Both the position numbers and the translations under genes were made by a program. The notes under the pieces are model-generated. The model did no database searches, was not told the origin of the DNA, and was given only the letters and a program-made list of their open reading frames with translations. A DNA stretch of 63,920 nt from CAYJDG01 sp964368875 (GTDB lineage Bacteria > Pseudomonadota > Alphaproteobacteria > Micavibrionales > Micavibrionaceae). How positions within the stretch are numbered: the stretch's first letter is position 1; every line of letters starts with the position of its first letter. The stretch lies in the NCBI GenBank assembly GCA_964368875.1, contig CAYJDG010000008.1:1-63920 (forward strand), in the 5' to 3' direction. Shown here one piece after another: positions 26,980-34,740 of the stretch.

Positions 26980-27327
26980 CTAGTTGCGCTTCTGCCATTC
27001 TTTCATGAAGGCGATTTCTTTTTCCTGCGCGGCGATAATGTCCTGCGCCAGTTTGCGCAACTCAGGATCCTTACCGGAGTCCAGTTCGACCTTGGCCATA
27101 GCGACAGCACCTTCGTGATGCGGGATCATATTGGCAACAAAATCCTTATCGGTGTTTCCGGTTGGTGTCACATTCATGCCCTCATGCATGGCAGCGCGGC
27201 TCGGCGCAAACGGATCAACTACAGCGGAATGGTTCATCTTGCTGTGATCCATGGGCATGTCTTCGGCCAACGCTGGGGCCGCGGCCAATAAAATAAACGC
27301 AGGCACTAATATCAATAATTTTTTCAT
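26980..27327 (-). CDS. DUF305 (CopM-like) periplasmic protein
   Basis: The 115-residue protein has a signal peptide (MKKLLILVPAFILLAAAPALA) and a DUF305 domain with the ferritin-like motif MIPHHEGAVAMAK. Histidines and methionines are frequent (MPMDHSKMNHS), as in copper- or silver-binding members such as CopM, so metal binding in the periplasm is plausible. A perfect AAGGAGAT ribosome site precedes the ATG, and a hairpin partly covers it (see separate entry). Confidence 0.87.
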   Translation of the reverse strand: MKKLLILVPAFILLAAAPALAEDMPMDHSKMNHSAVVDPFAPSRAAMHEGMNVTPTGNTDKDFVANMIPHHEGAVAMAKVELDSGKDPELRKLAQDIIAAQEKEIAFMKEWQKRN

Positions 27328-27337
27328 GATGAAATCT

Positions 27338-27360
27338 CCTTACCCTTAATTCGGGTAAGG
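27338..27360 (-). promoter_or_regulatory. Hairpin masking the ribosome binding site of the DUF305 gene
   Basis: CCTTACCC (27338-27345) and GGGTAAGG (27353-27360) are perfect 8-base inverted arms with a 7-base loop. In the mRNA (minus strand) the downstream arm contains the first four bases of the AAGGAG site, so folding would limit ribosome access. The N7-centred palindrome could instead be a protein-binding operator. Confidence 0.6.
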
Positions 27361-27388
27361 GACGTTCATAGTTACAGGTGAGGGGAAT

Positions 27389-27895
27389 TTATCTTGGACC
27401 GCTATCCTGTTGCGACACTCCAAGCAGAATGACTTGCGGAGGGCGCAGGGAATTCAGGTGTTCATCGACTTTGGCGCGCATGTACTCGGCAAAGGCCGGG
27501 TTCTCGCCTTTTAGCAGTTTAGGCAGGGCGTTCAGAAAGTTCGGGCGTACGATCCATTCGTGAATGGCATCTTCCCATGAAGCCCACATTTCGCGCTCAA
27601 CTCGGCCCTTATCATGGGCGAGGCGCATATAGGCCGTTTCAAAATGACTGACGAGCATTTCATAGATCAATAGCTGGCTGCCGCGGTCTTGAGCGGACTC
27701 GAGTTCGTTATCATGGGAATGGAGATGAGGGTTCTCGATCAATAGTTTGAAGATTTCGTAATAGCTTTCTTTCAGCTGCTGATCGATCTCTTCCTGTTTG
27801 GCTTCACGGTCTTTGTGATTGTCGTATAAATAGCCTGCAAGGGCGGCGGCGCCCCCGAAAATTGTCAGCAGATCACCCAGGCTTGGTGTTTCCAT
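27389..27895 (-). CDS. Unrecognised membrane-associated helical protein
   Basis: From the ATG at 27895 this protein has 168 residues; the frame is open to a TTG at 27952 that would add 19 residues. A short hydrophobic N-terminal segment (LGDLLTIFGGAAALAGYLY) is followed by a charged helical region and a domain with many aromatic residues (WASWEDAIHEWIVRPNFLNA). It looks like a bacterial family with one membrane anchor and a cytoplasmic helical domain, but I cannot name it. The ribosome site is weak for either start. Confidence 0.65.
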   Translation of the reverse strand: METPSLGDLLTIFGGAAALAGYLYDNHKDREAKQEEIDQQLKESYYEIFKLLIENPHLHSHDNELESAQDRGSQLLIYEMLVSHFETAYMRLAHDKGRVEREMWASWEDAIHEWIVRPNFLNALPKLLKGENPAFAEYMRAKVDEHLNSLRPPQVILLGVSQQDSGPR

Positions 27896-28019
27896 TGTGC
27901 GCACTCTACTCAGACGTTCAGTGTGTTTATAAAGGAAGTCCAGATTCTGCAAAAGAGCTTCTTTTTTTTCTATGGTATCCTATAGTGGCACGTATCTGAG
28001 CTTACAAAAGGGTTGCGTC

Positions 28020-28445
28020 ATGCGTTTCGGTTTTTTGTCCCTGTGGGTTTCCCTCGGCCTGATTTTACCCCTTTCATCTGCACTGGCTGCGAATACGTTG
28101 CCGCCCAGTAAAAGTGTGATCCCTCAGGCTGCTTATACCTGCAGCGTGGATGCGAATTGTACGGTGGTGCAGGGCTGGTGTTCGGTTTTTTCGATCAACC
28201 GCGCCTACCTGCCGTTTTTCAAAAGCATTCCCTCCGACCCGAATGGTAAGGGCGCACGCAACTGTCCGGGCGGATGGTCTGTGCCTGATCCGCGGGCAGC
28301 TTGCCAAAAAAACCGTTGTCAGATCACGAGCCAGAAACGCGCGGTCAGCCTGCCGCCACCAAAAACCAAGTATACAGACCCGAATTATAAGCCGCCGGCC
28401 TATAAGCCTGCGCCATTCACGCCAACCTCACCGCAAACACGTTGA
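28020..28445 (+). CDS. Secreted six-cysteine protein with proline-rich tail, unrecognised
   Basis: The ATG at 28020 starts a clear signal peptide (cleavage near SALA|AN); a longer frame from 27972 adds no useful sequence. The mature part has six cysteines in a CSVDANC ... GWC ... NCPGG ... ACQKNRC pattern, which could form three disulfides in the periplasm. The tail is rich in Pro, Lys and Tyr (YKPPAYKPAPFTPT). A TATAGT -10-like box at 27981-27986 and an AAAAGGG site fit the chosen start. No function assigned. Confidence 0.65.
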   Translation: MRFGFLSLWVSLGLILPLSSALAANTLPPSKSVIPQAAYTCSVDANCTVVQGWCSVFSINRAYLPFFKSIPSDPNGKGARNCPGGWSVPDPRAACQKNRCQITSQKRAVSLPPPKTKYTDPNYKPPAYKPAPFTPTSPQTR

Positions 28446-28470
28446 GATAATTTTCTTGCTCATCTATAGT
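28442..28470 (+). promoter_or_regulatory. kdsA promoter for a leaderless mRNA
   Basis: TTGAGA (28442-28447), a 17-base spacer and TATAGT (28465-28470) form a good sigma70-type promoter. Exactly seven bases separate the -10 box from the kdsA ATG, so transcription should start at the start codon. The promoter overlaps the stop codon of the upstream gene. Confidence 0.65.
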
Positions 28471-28477
28471 CCGCGCC

Positions 28478-29323
28478 ATGAAAACAGTTAAAATCGGTTC
28501 CATCGCAGTTGCCAATGACAAGCCCTTCGTTCTGTTCGGCGGCCTGAATGTTCTTGAAGACCTCGACAGCACGTTGCGGGCAGTAGAGGTTTATAAAACG
28601 ATTACCGATAAGCTGAAGGTTCCCTTCGTCTTCAAAGCCAGCTTCGATAAGGCCAATCGCTCCAGCGTGCACAGCTTTCGCGGTGTCGGCATGGACAAGG
28701 GGATCGAGATTTTTCGCAAGGTCAAAGAGCAGTTCGGCGTGGCGCTGATTACCGATGTGCATGAACAATATCAATGCCAGCCGATTGCCGATGTCGTCGA
28801 TGTGATTCAGTTGCCTGCATTTCTGGCGCGACAGACGGACCTTGTCGAAGCCATGGCGAAGACAGGCGCTGTGATCAACGTCAAAAAACCTCAATTCATG
28901 TCGCCATACCAAGTCGGCAACATCGTCGATAAATTCGCCGAATGCGGGAATGACAAAATCATCTTGTGCGAACGTGGGCATTGTTTTGGATACGATAACC
29001 TGGTCGTCGATCCGATGGCGTTCGGCGTGATGAAAGAAATGAGCGGTGGGACACCGATCATCTGTGACACGGTTCATGCGTCGCAAATGCGGATGCCGGG
29101 CAGCGCCGCCTCAGGTGGCCGCAGGGCCTTGGTCCCCGATCTGACCCGCGCAGTACTGGCGATCGGTATTGCCGGGATATTTATCGAAGCACACCCGGAC
29201 CCGGATAAAGCCAAATGCGACGGCCCATCGGCTATCCCCTTTGATAAACTAGAGGAATTCATCGTTCAGGCTAAAGCCGTTGATGACCTCGTCAAAAGCA
29301 TGTCCCTGATCCAAATTCGTTAA
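28478..29323 (+). CDS. kdsA: 3-deoxy-D-manno-octulosonate 8-phosphate synthase
   Basis: KdsA condenses arabinose 5-phosphate with phosphoenolpyruvate to give Kdo 8-phosphate for the LPS inner core. The 281-residue TIM-barrel protein has FGGLNVLED near residue 22; the Asn at this place marks the metal-independent class (metal-dependent enzymes have Cys). Other motifs are FKASFDKANRSS, INVKKPQFMSP and ERGHCFGYDNLVVD. There is no ribosome site, only the leaderless promoter. Its presence fits the lipid A genes earlier in the window. Confidence 0.96.
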   Translation: MKTVKIGSIAVANDKPFVLFGGLNVLEDLDSTLRAVEVYKTITDKLKVPFVFKASFDKANRSSVHSFRGVGMDKGIEIFRKVKEQFGVALITDVHEQYQCQPIADVVDVIQLPAFLARQTDLVEAMAKTGAVINVKKPQFMSPYQVGNIVDKFAECGNDKIILCERGHCFGYDNLVVDPMAFGVMKEMSGGTPIICDTVHASQMRMPGSAASGGRRALVPDLTRAVLAIGIAGIFIEAHPDPDKAKCDGPSAIPFDKLEEFIVQAKAVDDLVKSMSLIQIR

Positions 29324-29423
29324 TATTTCCGTATGAATGCGAAGACCGATGAGCAGCCATGCTCAAGTAATTGGTGTGTTTTCTTGAGAAATCACCTAAA
29401 CCTGCGACAGCGGTAGAAATTCA

Positions 29424-29452
29424 TTGACATAATAACAAGAGTCACATAATTT
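29424..29452 (+). promoter_or_regulatory. Sigma70-type promoter upstream of an unknown gene
   Basis: A perfect -35 TTGACA (29424-29429) is 17 bases from TAATTT (29447-29452). The predicted leader to the ATG at 29498 is about 38 nucleotides. The -35 is followed by TAA, giving the 9-mer TTGACATAA that recurs before three other unknown genes. Confidence 0.6.
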
Positions 29453-29497
29453 GCCGCAACCTTAAACCATCATTGCGTAGCAAAAGTGAGCCTAACC

Positions 29498-30430
29498 ATG
29501 CAGAACGATGAAATACGTTCAATCATCAATTCCGCCGGATCTATTGTAGTTTCCATGCATGGCCAGCACAACATCGCTTATTTTGAGCAGAACTTGAGAT
29601 CATCCGAACAGATTTCCAGACTGCGTCTCGCTTTAAACCGGATTGCAGAGATCACGGGAGCTGCTTCTGTCAAGGAAGGTCTCTATCACCCGGTGACCAG
29701 AAATCACACGACACTTGCTTTGCTCATTGATAAAGGCCCTGAAGGGGATGTATCTCCTCAGGCGGCACATGTCGCGAGACTATTATTTTACAGTGGCAAT
29801 GCCTATCGTTACGTGGCTCCCGCACAAACCCAGCCTACGGCCGTATTGTTTAATGGCGCTGTTTCAGCTGAAGTCAACGAACGCGCCTTAAATGATTGTC
29901 AGCGTGTCATGTTTGCGCCAAAACATGTACCTGGTTCCCGTGAATTCTGGCCAGGCCGCACACTTGCTGCTGAAATCACTGACGCCGTAGTCCTCTCCTC
30001 ATTTATCCCGCGCAGCAACCAGCTTTTTACAGACCGGGCTGCTGTCGCTGACACATTGTTCAATAAGGACGCCGTTAAAGCTTATGGTGTCGGTGTGGTG
30101 ATGCAGCACATCGCAACTCTTCACAAAGGTACATATCAACACATAGCGGGACAACCCGGCGGCCCGGGATATCACGTTGTGAATGGTTATGAGCCTGCAA
30201 AATTTCTAGAAACGACTAAGTCTGGTCCGACATTAATGCCTGGTTGCTACGACTGGGAATGTGCCATTCGTGACATCGACCAAAACTCCTATGGCCATGA
30301 TACGACAGCCCTCCATGCCCAGCGTCCGGCAAATGAAGCCGCGCAAACACAGGGTGTTGGCAGTATTCTGGATGAAATTGGGATTACAAATGCAGGGACT
30401 CATCATGGGTTGCGCTTCAACAGAATTTAG
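29498..30430 (+). CDS. Unrecognised 310-residue soluble protein
   Basis: I find no known domain. The protein is soluble, with no signal peptide or membrane segment, and is rich in Ala, Gln and His. Local features include MHGQHNIAYFEQN near the start, a central HVPGSREFWPGRTLAAEITD, and a glycine-rich AGQPGGPGYHVVNGYEPAKF, which hint at an enzyme-like fold but name no activity. GTG 29486 is in frame, but the ATG at 29498 has GTGAG at a fitting distance. It has its own strong promoter and lies between kdsA and eno, which are normally closer together. Confidence 0.6.
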   Translation: MQNDEIRSIINSAGSIVVSMHGQHNIAYFEQNLRSSEQISRLRLALNRIAEITGAASVKEGLYHPVTRNHTTLALLIDKGPEGDVSPQAAHVARLLFYSGNAYRYVAPAQTQPTAVLFNGAVSAEVNERALNDCQRVMFAPKHVPGSREFWPGRTLAAEITDAVVLSSFIPRSNQLFTDRAAVADTLFNKDAVKAYGVGVVMQHIATLHKGTYQHIAGQPGGPGYHVVNGYEPAKFLETTKSGPTLMPGCYDWECAIRDIDQNSYGHDTTALHAQRPANEAAQTQGVGSILDEIGITNAGTHHGLRFNRI

Positions 30431-30437
30431 AATTGTA

Positions 30438-30478
30438 TTGACATAATATTTTGTCATAGTTAGAATAACCTTCTAACT
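30438..30478 (+). promoter_or_regulatory. Strong promoter with an inverted repeat over the -10 box
   Basis: TTGACA (30438-30443), a 17-base spacer and TAGAAT (30461-30466) form a near-ideal promoter. Arms AGTTAGAA (30458-30465) and TTCTAACT (30471-30478) are a perfect inverted repeat with a 5-base centre that spans the -10 box and start point, as a repressor operator would. Confidence 0.65.
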
Positions 30479-30496
30479 CAATCAAGGTGCTGCACA

Positions 30497-30853
30497 ATGA
30501 CTATCCCCACGCCATTCAACCTTGCGATCCTTTTCGATGGGTCTGTCAGACCTGAATACAAAAAATTTATAGTTGGGGAACTTGCGCAAGGAAACCGGAC
30601 CATTTCTTGTTTTGACCAAGCCGACCAATCTTGCGAAGTTATCTTTGTTGATGGCCATGTATCTGCTGAGGCAATAGAAGGCATCGCAAATAAAATCCGT
30701 GTCGCGGCGGTAGGATTGACCTCACGGTTTGATGAAGCAGGCCAAAGCCTAAGCGGTGCACCATATCTGCTGCATGTTCAATCAGGTTTTGATCGAGGCT
30801 CAGTTTTAACCGAGCAGGTCTTCGTTGTCGGCAGAGCCCCGGTTCATGCTTAA
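30497..30853 (+). CDS. Unrecognised 118-residue protein
   Basis: This small soluble protein has no signal peptide and no family I recognise. It reads as an alpha/beta domain (NLAILFDGSVRPEYKKFIVG, then CEVIFVDGHVSAEAIEGIAN). AAGGTG precedes the ATG by about nine bases. Its own promoter carries an operator-like inverted repeat, so it is probably regulated separately from the neighbouring eno gene, which starts 70 bases downstream with its own ribosome site. Confidence 0.6.
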   Translation: MTIPTPFNLAILFDGSVRPEYKKFIVGELAQGNRTISCFDQADQSCEVIFVDGHVSAEAIEGIANKIRVAAVGLTSRFDEAGQSLSGAPYLLHVQSGFDRGSVLTEQVFVVGRAPVHA

Positions 30854-30923
30854 TCCCCTATAGACGATTAGCTTAATTGAGGCTAAAAATTTCCCTGAGG
30901 AATAATCAGAGGAAAGAAAAATC

Positions 30924-32234
30924 ATGACCGCTATCGTAGACGTACTCGCCCGCCAGATTCTGGATAGCCGGGGCAATCCCACTGTTGAAGTCGATGTTCT
31001 GCTCGAAAGCGGTGCGCAAGGCCGTGCGGCAGTGCCATCGGGTGCCTCTACCGGAGCGCATGAGGCGGTTGAGCTGCGCGATGGCAAGAAGGATTATTAC
31101 GGCGGCAAGAGCGTCGTGAAAGCGGTTGCCAACGTCAACGAAGAGATCGCCAATCATATCATTGGCCTTGAAGGCTCGGAACAGGGTGTTCTCGATAAGG
31201 AAATGATCGAACTCGACGGCACTGAGAATAAAGGCCGCCTCGGCGCAAACGCGATCCTCGGTGTGTCTCTCGCGGTTGCCCGCGCGATGGCCGCAGAGCT
31301 TGAGCAACCACTCTACCGTTATGTCGGCGGTATCCATGCGCACCTGCTGCCAACCCCGCTGATGAACATCATCAACGGCGGCAAACATGCCGATAACCCT
31401 GTCGACTTTCAGGAATTCATGATCGTGCCGACTTCAGCTCCAAGCGAAGCTGAAGCCATTCGTTATGGCGCCGAAGTTTTCCATGCACTGAAGAAAAACC
31501 TCTCCGATGCAGGCATGAATACCAATGTCGGCGACGAAGGCGGCTTTGCGCCTGCGGTTAAATCCGCCAAGGAAGCGCTGGATTTCATCATGAAGTCGAT
31601 TGAAACAGCTGGCTACCGCCCAGGCGAAGATATCATGGTCGCGCTCGATGTTGCCGCGACTGAATTCTTCAAGGACGGTAAATATCACCTTGAAGGAGAA
31701 GGGCGCACGCTCTCAACCGAGCAGATGATCCGCTACTATGAAGAACTGGCCGCCAGCTATCCAATCATCTCTATCGAAGACGGTCTGGCCGAAGACGACT
31801 GGGATGGCTGGGTTGCGATGAACAAGGCGATGGGTGAGAAAGTTCAACTTGTCGGCGATGATCTGTTCGTCACCAACCCGAAACGCCTTGCTATGGGCAT
31901 CGAGAAAAAGGCAGCTAATGCCATTCTGGTCAAAGTGAACCAGATCGGCACACTGACCGAAACGCTTGAGGCCGTGCAGATGGCACAAAAAGCTGGGTAC
32001 GGCGTGATCCTGTCACACCGCTCGGGCGAAACGGAGGACTCGACGATTGCCGACCTCGCGGTTGCAACCAACGCCGGACAGATCAAAACCGGTTCCCTGT
32101 CGCGTTCAGACCGGGTTGCCAAATACAACCAGCTGATCCGGATCGAGCAGGAACTGGGCGATATTGCGGCCTATGCCGGGTCGTCGATCATCCGCTCTAT
32201 GCCAAAGCTTGCCGCGCGGAAGAATGCGGCCTAG
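30924..32234 (+). CDS. eno: Enolase
   Basis: Enolase converts 2-phosphoglycerate to phosphoenolpyruvate in glycolysis. The 436-residue protein has ARQILDSRGNPTVEVDV at the N-terminus, PSGASTGAHEAVELRD, VGDEGGFAP, the metal ligands in VALDVAATEF, SIEDGLAEDDW and VGDDLFVTN, and the catalytic SHRSGETEDSTIADLAV. GAGGAAAG precedes the ATG. In alphaproteobacteria eno is usually close to kdsA and ftsB, as here. Confidence 0.98.
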   Translation: MTAIVDVLARQILDSRGNPTVEVDVLLESGAQGRAAVPSGASTGAHEAVELRDGKKDYYGGKSVVKAVANVNEEIANHIIGLEGSEQGVLDKEMIELDGTENKGRLGANAILGVSLAVARAMAAELEQPLYRYVGGIHAHLLPTPLMNIINGGKHADNPVDFQEFMIVPTSAPSEAEAIRYGAEVFHALKKNLSDAGMNTNVGDEGGFAPAVKSAKEALDFIMKSIETAGYRPGEDIMVALDVAATEFFKDGKYHLEGEGRTLSTEQMIRYYEELAASYPIISIEDGLAEDDWDGWVAMNKAMGEKVQLVGDDLFVTNPKRLAMGIEKKAANAILVKVNQIGTLTETLEAVQMAQKAGYGVILSHRSGETEDSTIADLAVATNAGQIKTGSLSRSDRVAKYNQLIRIEQELGDIAAYAGSSIIRSMPKLAARKNAA

Positions 32235-32243
32235 TTTACTAGG

Positions 32244-32894
32244 ATGAGCGAGTCCGAGATCAAAAAAACGCCGTGGCAGTCCAGGATGTATTTTATCCTG
32301 GCTGTCATCTTCATGCTCATCCCGACCGCGATGAAGTTTTACACGGGCGAAACGCAGAAGCTGATCGTGGCGTCCGGCAAACTGAGCGATCCGAACTTCG
32401 ACAAGACCGTTGTCTTTATTTTCAAGCATGGACTTGAGGGCGCGATTGGTGTGGTTATCAACCGTCCGCTTGATGCCAAGGGCCGTGAAAATCTGCCGGG
32501 CTTCCTGCAAGATAAGGACTTGCCGCTCTATTGGGGTGGGCCTGTCGAAGATAAAGAATTTGTCGCCGTGCTGGAAAGATCGCCTGCGCAGCCAGATGGA
32601 ACGGTAGAACTTCGCCTGAGAAAATTTGACGACGCGGTCAAAGAGGATCCGGGGTATCTTGATAAGATCGAAAAATCCCACAAAGACGGCAAAGACGATT
32701 ACCGCATTTATCTCGGCTCATCAGGGTGGGCGCCGTTTCAGTTGAACCTTGAATTCAATCAGGGCGTATGGGCCAGCACCGAGCTTAATCACGAGCTGGT
32801 TTTCTACAAAGGCATCACCCCGAAGCAAGTGTGGGAGAGGGCCATGACCAAAGCCAGCACCAAAAGAAAACCGCGGTCTCCGGGCACTATCTAA
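32244..32894 (+). CDS. yqgE: YqgE/UPF0301 (AlgH) family protein with an added membrane anchor
   Basis: The domain from about residue 37 (QKLIVASGKLSDPNFDKTV, then GAIGVVINRPL, YWGGPVE and YLGSSGWAPFQLNLEF) is a clear YqgE/UPF0301 domain of unknown biochemical role. The family is normally cytoplasmic and about 185-190 residues long. This 216-residue member has an extra N-terminus with a hydrophobic segment (about residues 15-33), suggesting membrane attachment, and a short basic tail. It begins nine bases after eno with no proper ribosome site, so coupling or an unusual start is likely. Confidence 0.85.
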   Translation: MSESEIKKTPWQSRMYFILAVIFMLIPTAMKFYTGETQKLIVASGKLSDPNFDKTVVFIFKHGLEGAIGVVINRPLDAKGRENLPGFLQDKDLPLYWGGPVEDKEFVAVLERSPAQPDGTVELRLRKFDDAVKEDPGYLDKIEKSHKDGKDDYRIYLGSSGWAPFQLNLEFNQGVWASTELNHELVFYKGITPKQVWERAMTKASTKRKPRSPGTI

Positions 32895-33022
32895 GTTTAC
32901 AAAATTCATGAATCGCGCCAAACTCCTTAGGCAAAGAGATTCGTGCTTTGTTCCTCCTAACCCTTTGACTCCACTGGGAATTGTCTTGACGCGCCTGACT
33001 CGCGTGTGATTCACTATTTTCT

Positions 33023-33340
33023 ATGAAGCGCCTGCTTGAACAACGCTACCTCGTCCGCAAAAATCTCGTCACATTGATCGGGATGGGCTTGTTCATGTAT
33101 TTTTCCTACCATCTGGTCCAAGGCGAGCGCAGCTATATCCGCTACCTCAGCCTGACGCAGTCGGTCACGGCGCTCGAAACCGAGACCGCGGACCTTAAGA
33201 CGAAGCGAGAAAGCCTTGAAACCAAAGTCTCAATGATGCGTCCGGGCTCGATCAACCGCGACCTTCTCGAAGAACGCGCCCGGGTGGTGCTCGGCTTCCG
33301 TCGTGACGGCGAAAAAGACCTTTTAACGTCACCCAATTAA
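33023..33340 (+). CDS. ftsB: FtsB/DivIC family cell-division protein
   Basis: FtsB joins FtsL and FtsQ in the divisome. The 105-residue protein has one membrane segment (about residues 13-32) followed by a coiled coil (SVTALETETADLKTKRESLE) and the conserved C-terminal part of septum formation initiators (RPGSINRDLLEERARVVLGF). No Shine-Dalgarno is visible. TTGACG (32986-32991) with an extended -10-like TGATTCACT, ending seven bases before the ATG, could give a leaderless transcript. The position between eno and pdhA is conserved in alphaproteobacteria. Confidence 0.9.
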   Translation: MKRLLEQRYLVRKNLVTLIGMGLFMYFSYHLVQGERSYIRYLSLTQSVTALETETADLKTKRESLETKVSMMRPGSINRDLLEERARVVLGFRRDGEKDLLTSPN

Positions 33341-33457
33341 ACTCTGAATTTGTTCATCAATTCAATATGTTGCGTTGCACAAACCCAATGGTTTTTTGCT
33401 AGCCTGAATAGTTAAAATCGGCTACTTATGGCTCAAATTCCAAGGGAGAAATCTTAA

Positions 33458-34483
33458 GTGACCAGTGCATCGAAGTCCGGTTCCAAGAAACCTAACCTCA
33501 AAGCCATTTCCAACAGCCGCCCCAATCCGACCCCGGAAGAGATGAAAAAGCTCTACCGCGATATGTTGGTGATCCGCCGCTTTGAGGAAAAGGCTGGGCA
33601 GCTTTACGGCATGGGCCTGATCGGCGGGTTCTGCCATCTCTACATCGGGCAGGAAGCCGTCGTGACCGGGATCACCTCGGCGCAGGAGCCGCAGGACACC
33701 TGTGTGACATCTTACCGTGACCACGCGCACATGCTGGCGATGGGCATGGACCCCAAAGGCATCATGGCTGAACTCACTGGCCGCATCGGTGGCTATTCAC
33801 GCGGTAAGGGCGGCTCGATGCATATGTTCTCGCGCGAGAAGGGCTTCTATGGCGGCCACGGGATCGTTGGGGCGTCGGGTGCAATCGGCACCGGGCTTGG
33901 CTTTACGCACAAATACAAAGGCGATGGCGGCGTTGCCGTGGCTTATATGGGCGATGGTGCCGCGAACCAGGGGCAAACCGCAGAATGCATGAACATGGCA
34001 AGCCTGTGGAAATTGCCTGTGCTGTTCGTCATTGAAAACAACCAGTACGCCATGGGCACAAGCGTGCCGCGCCACTCGGCGGGTGAATTTTATCGCCGCG
34101 GTGAAGGCTATAATATTCCCGGCGAGCAAGTGGATGGCATGGACGTGCTGACCGTACAAGCCGCTGCGCGTCAGGCGCTGGACTATGTACGCACTGGCAA
34201 CGGCCCGTATATTCTGGAAGTTCAGACATATCGCTATCGTGGCCACTCGATGTCCGACCCTGCGAAATACCGCACCAAGGAAGAGGTCGAGCGGTACAAG
34301 GAAGAGCGCGATCCTATTGAGCGCCTGAAAAAGATGATGGCAGATGCCGGTATCAACGAAGACGCTCTGAAGCCGCTTGAAAAAGAAGTGAAGGAAATTG
34401 TCGCCGAAGCCGCGCAATTTGCGCAAGACAGCCCGCAGCCGGATGAATCCGAATTGTGGACTGATGTTCTTGTAGAAAATTAG
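33458..34483 (+). CDS. pdhA: Pyruvate dehydrogenase E1 component, alpha subunit
   Basis: PdhA forms the thiamine-diphosphate E1 enzyme with PdhB. The 341-residue protein has YRDMLVIRRFEEKAGQLYG, TSYRDHAHMLAMGM, the thiamine-diphosphate motif GDGAANQGQTAECMNMA, and the phosphorylation-loop-like YRYRGHSMSDPAKYR. The start is a GTG with AAGGGAGA about ten bases upstream. It opens the pdhA-pdhB-yciI-pdhC-(unknown)-lpd operon. The 117 bases before it contain no certain promoter. Confidence 0.97.
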   Translation: MTSASKSGSKKPNLKAISNSRPNPTPEEMKKLYRDMLVIRRFEEKAGQLYGMGLIGGFCHLYIGQEAVVTGITSAQEPQDTCVTSYRDHAHMLAMGMDPKGIMAELTGRIGGYSRGKGGSMHMFSREKGFYGGHGIVGASGAIGTGLGFTHKYKGDGGVAVAYMGDGAANQGQTAECMNMASLWKLPVLFVIENNQYAMGTSVPRHSAGEFYRRGEGYNIPGEQVDGMDVLTVQAAARQALDYVRTGNGPYILEVQTYRYRGHSMSDPAKYRTKEEVERYKEERDPIERLKKMMADAGINEDALKPLEKEVKEIVAEAAQFAQDSPQPDESELWTDVLVEN

Positions 34484-34494
34484 AAGGAAATACC

Positions 34495-34740
34495 ATGTCG
34501 ACACAAATTCTCATGCCAGCCCTTTCCCCCACTATGACCGAAGGCAATCTGGCCCGGTGGTTGAAGAAAGAGGGTGATAAAGTCAAAGCCGGTGATGTGA
34601 TCGCTGAAATCGAAACCGACAAGGCGACGATGGAAGTTGAGGCCGTTGATGAGGGCATTCTCGGCAAGATCCTCATTTCGGAAGGCGCACAGGGCGTGGC
34701 GGTGAATACGCCGATTGCTGTGCTGCTCGATGATGGCGAA
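34495..34740 (+). repeat. Lipoyl-domain repeat, copy in pdhB
   Basis: Encodes the lipoyl domain of E1-beta. It is closely similar to 36239-36484 in pdhC at both protein and DNA level, including long identical stretches around the lipoylated lysine codon. It is a coding duplication rather than a mobile repeat. Confidence 0.8.
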
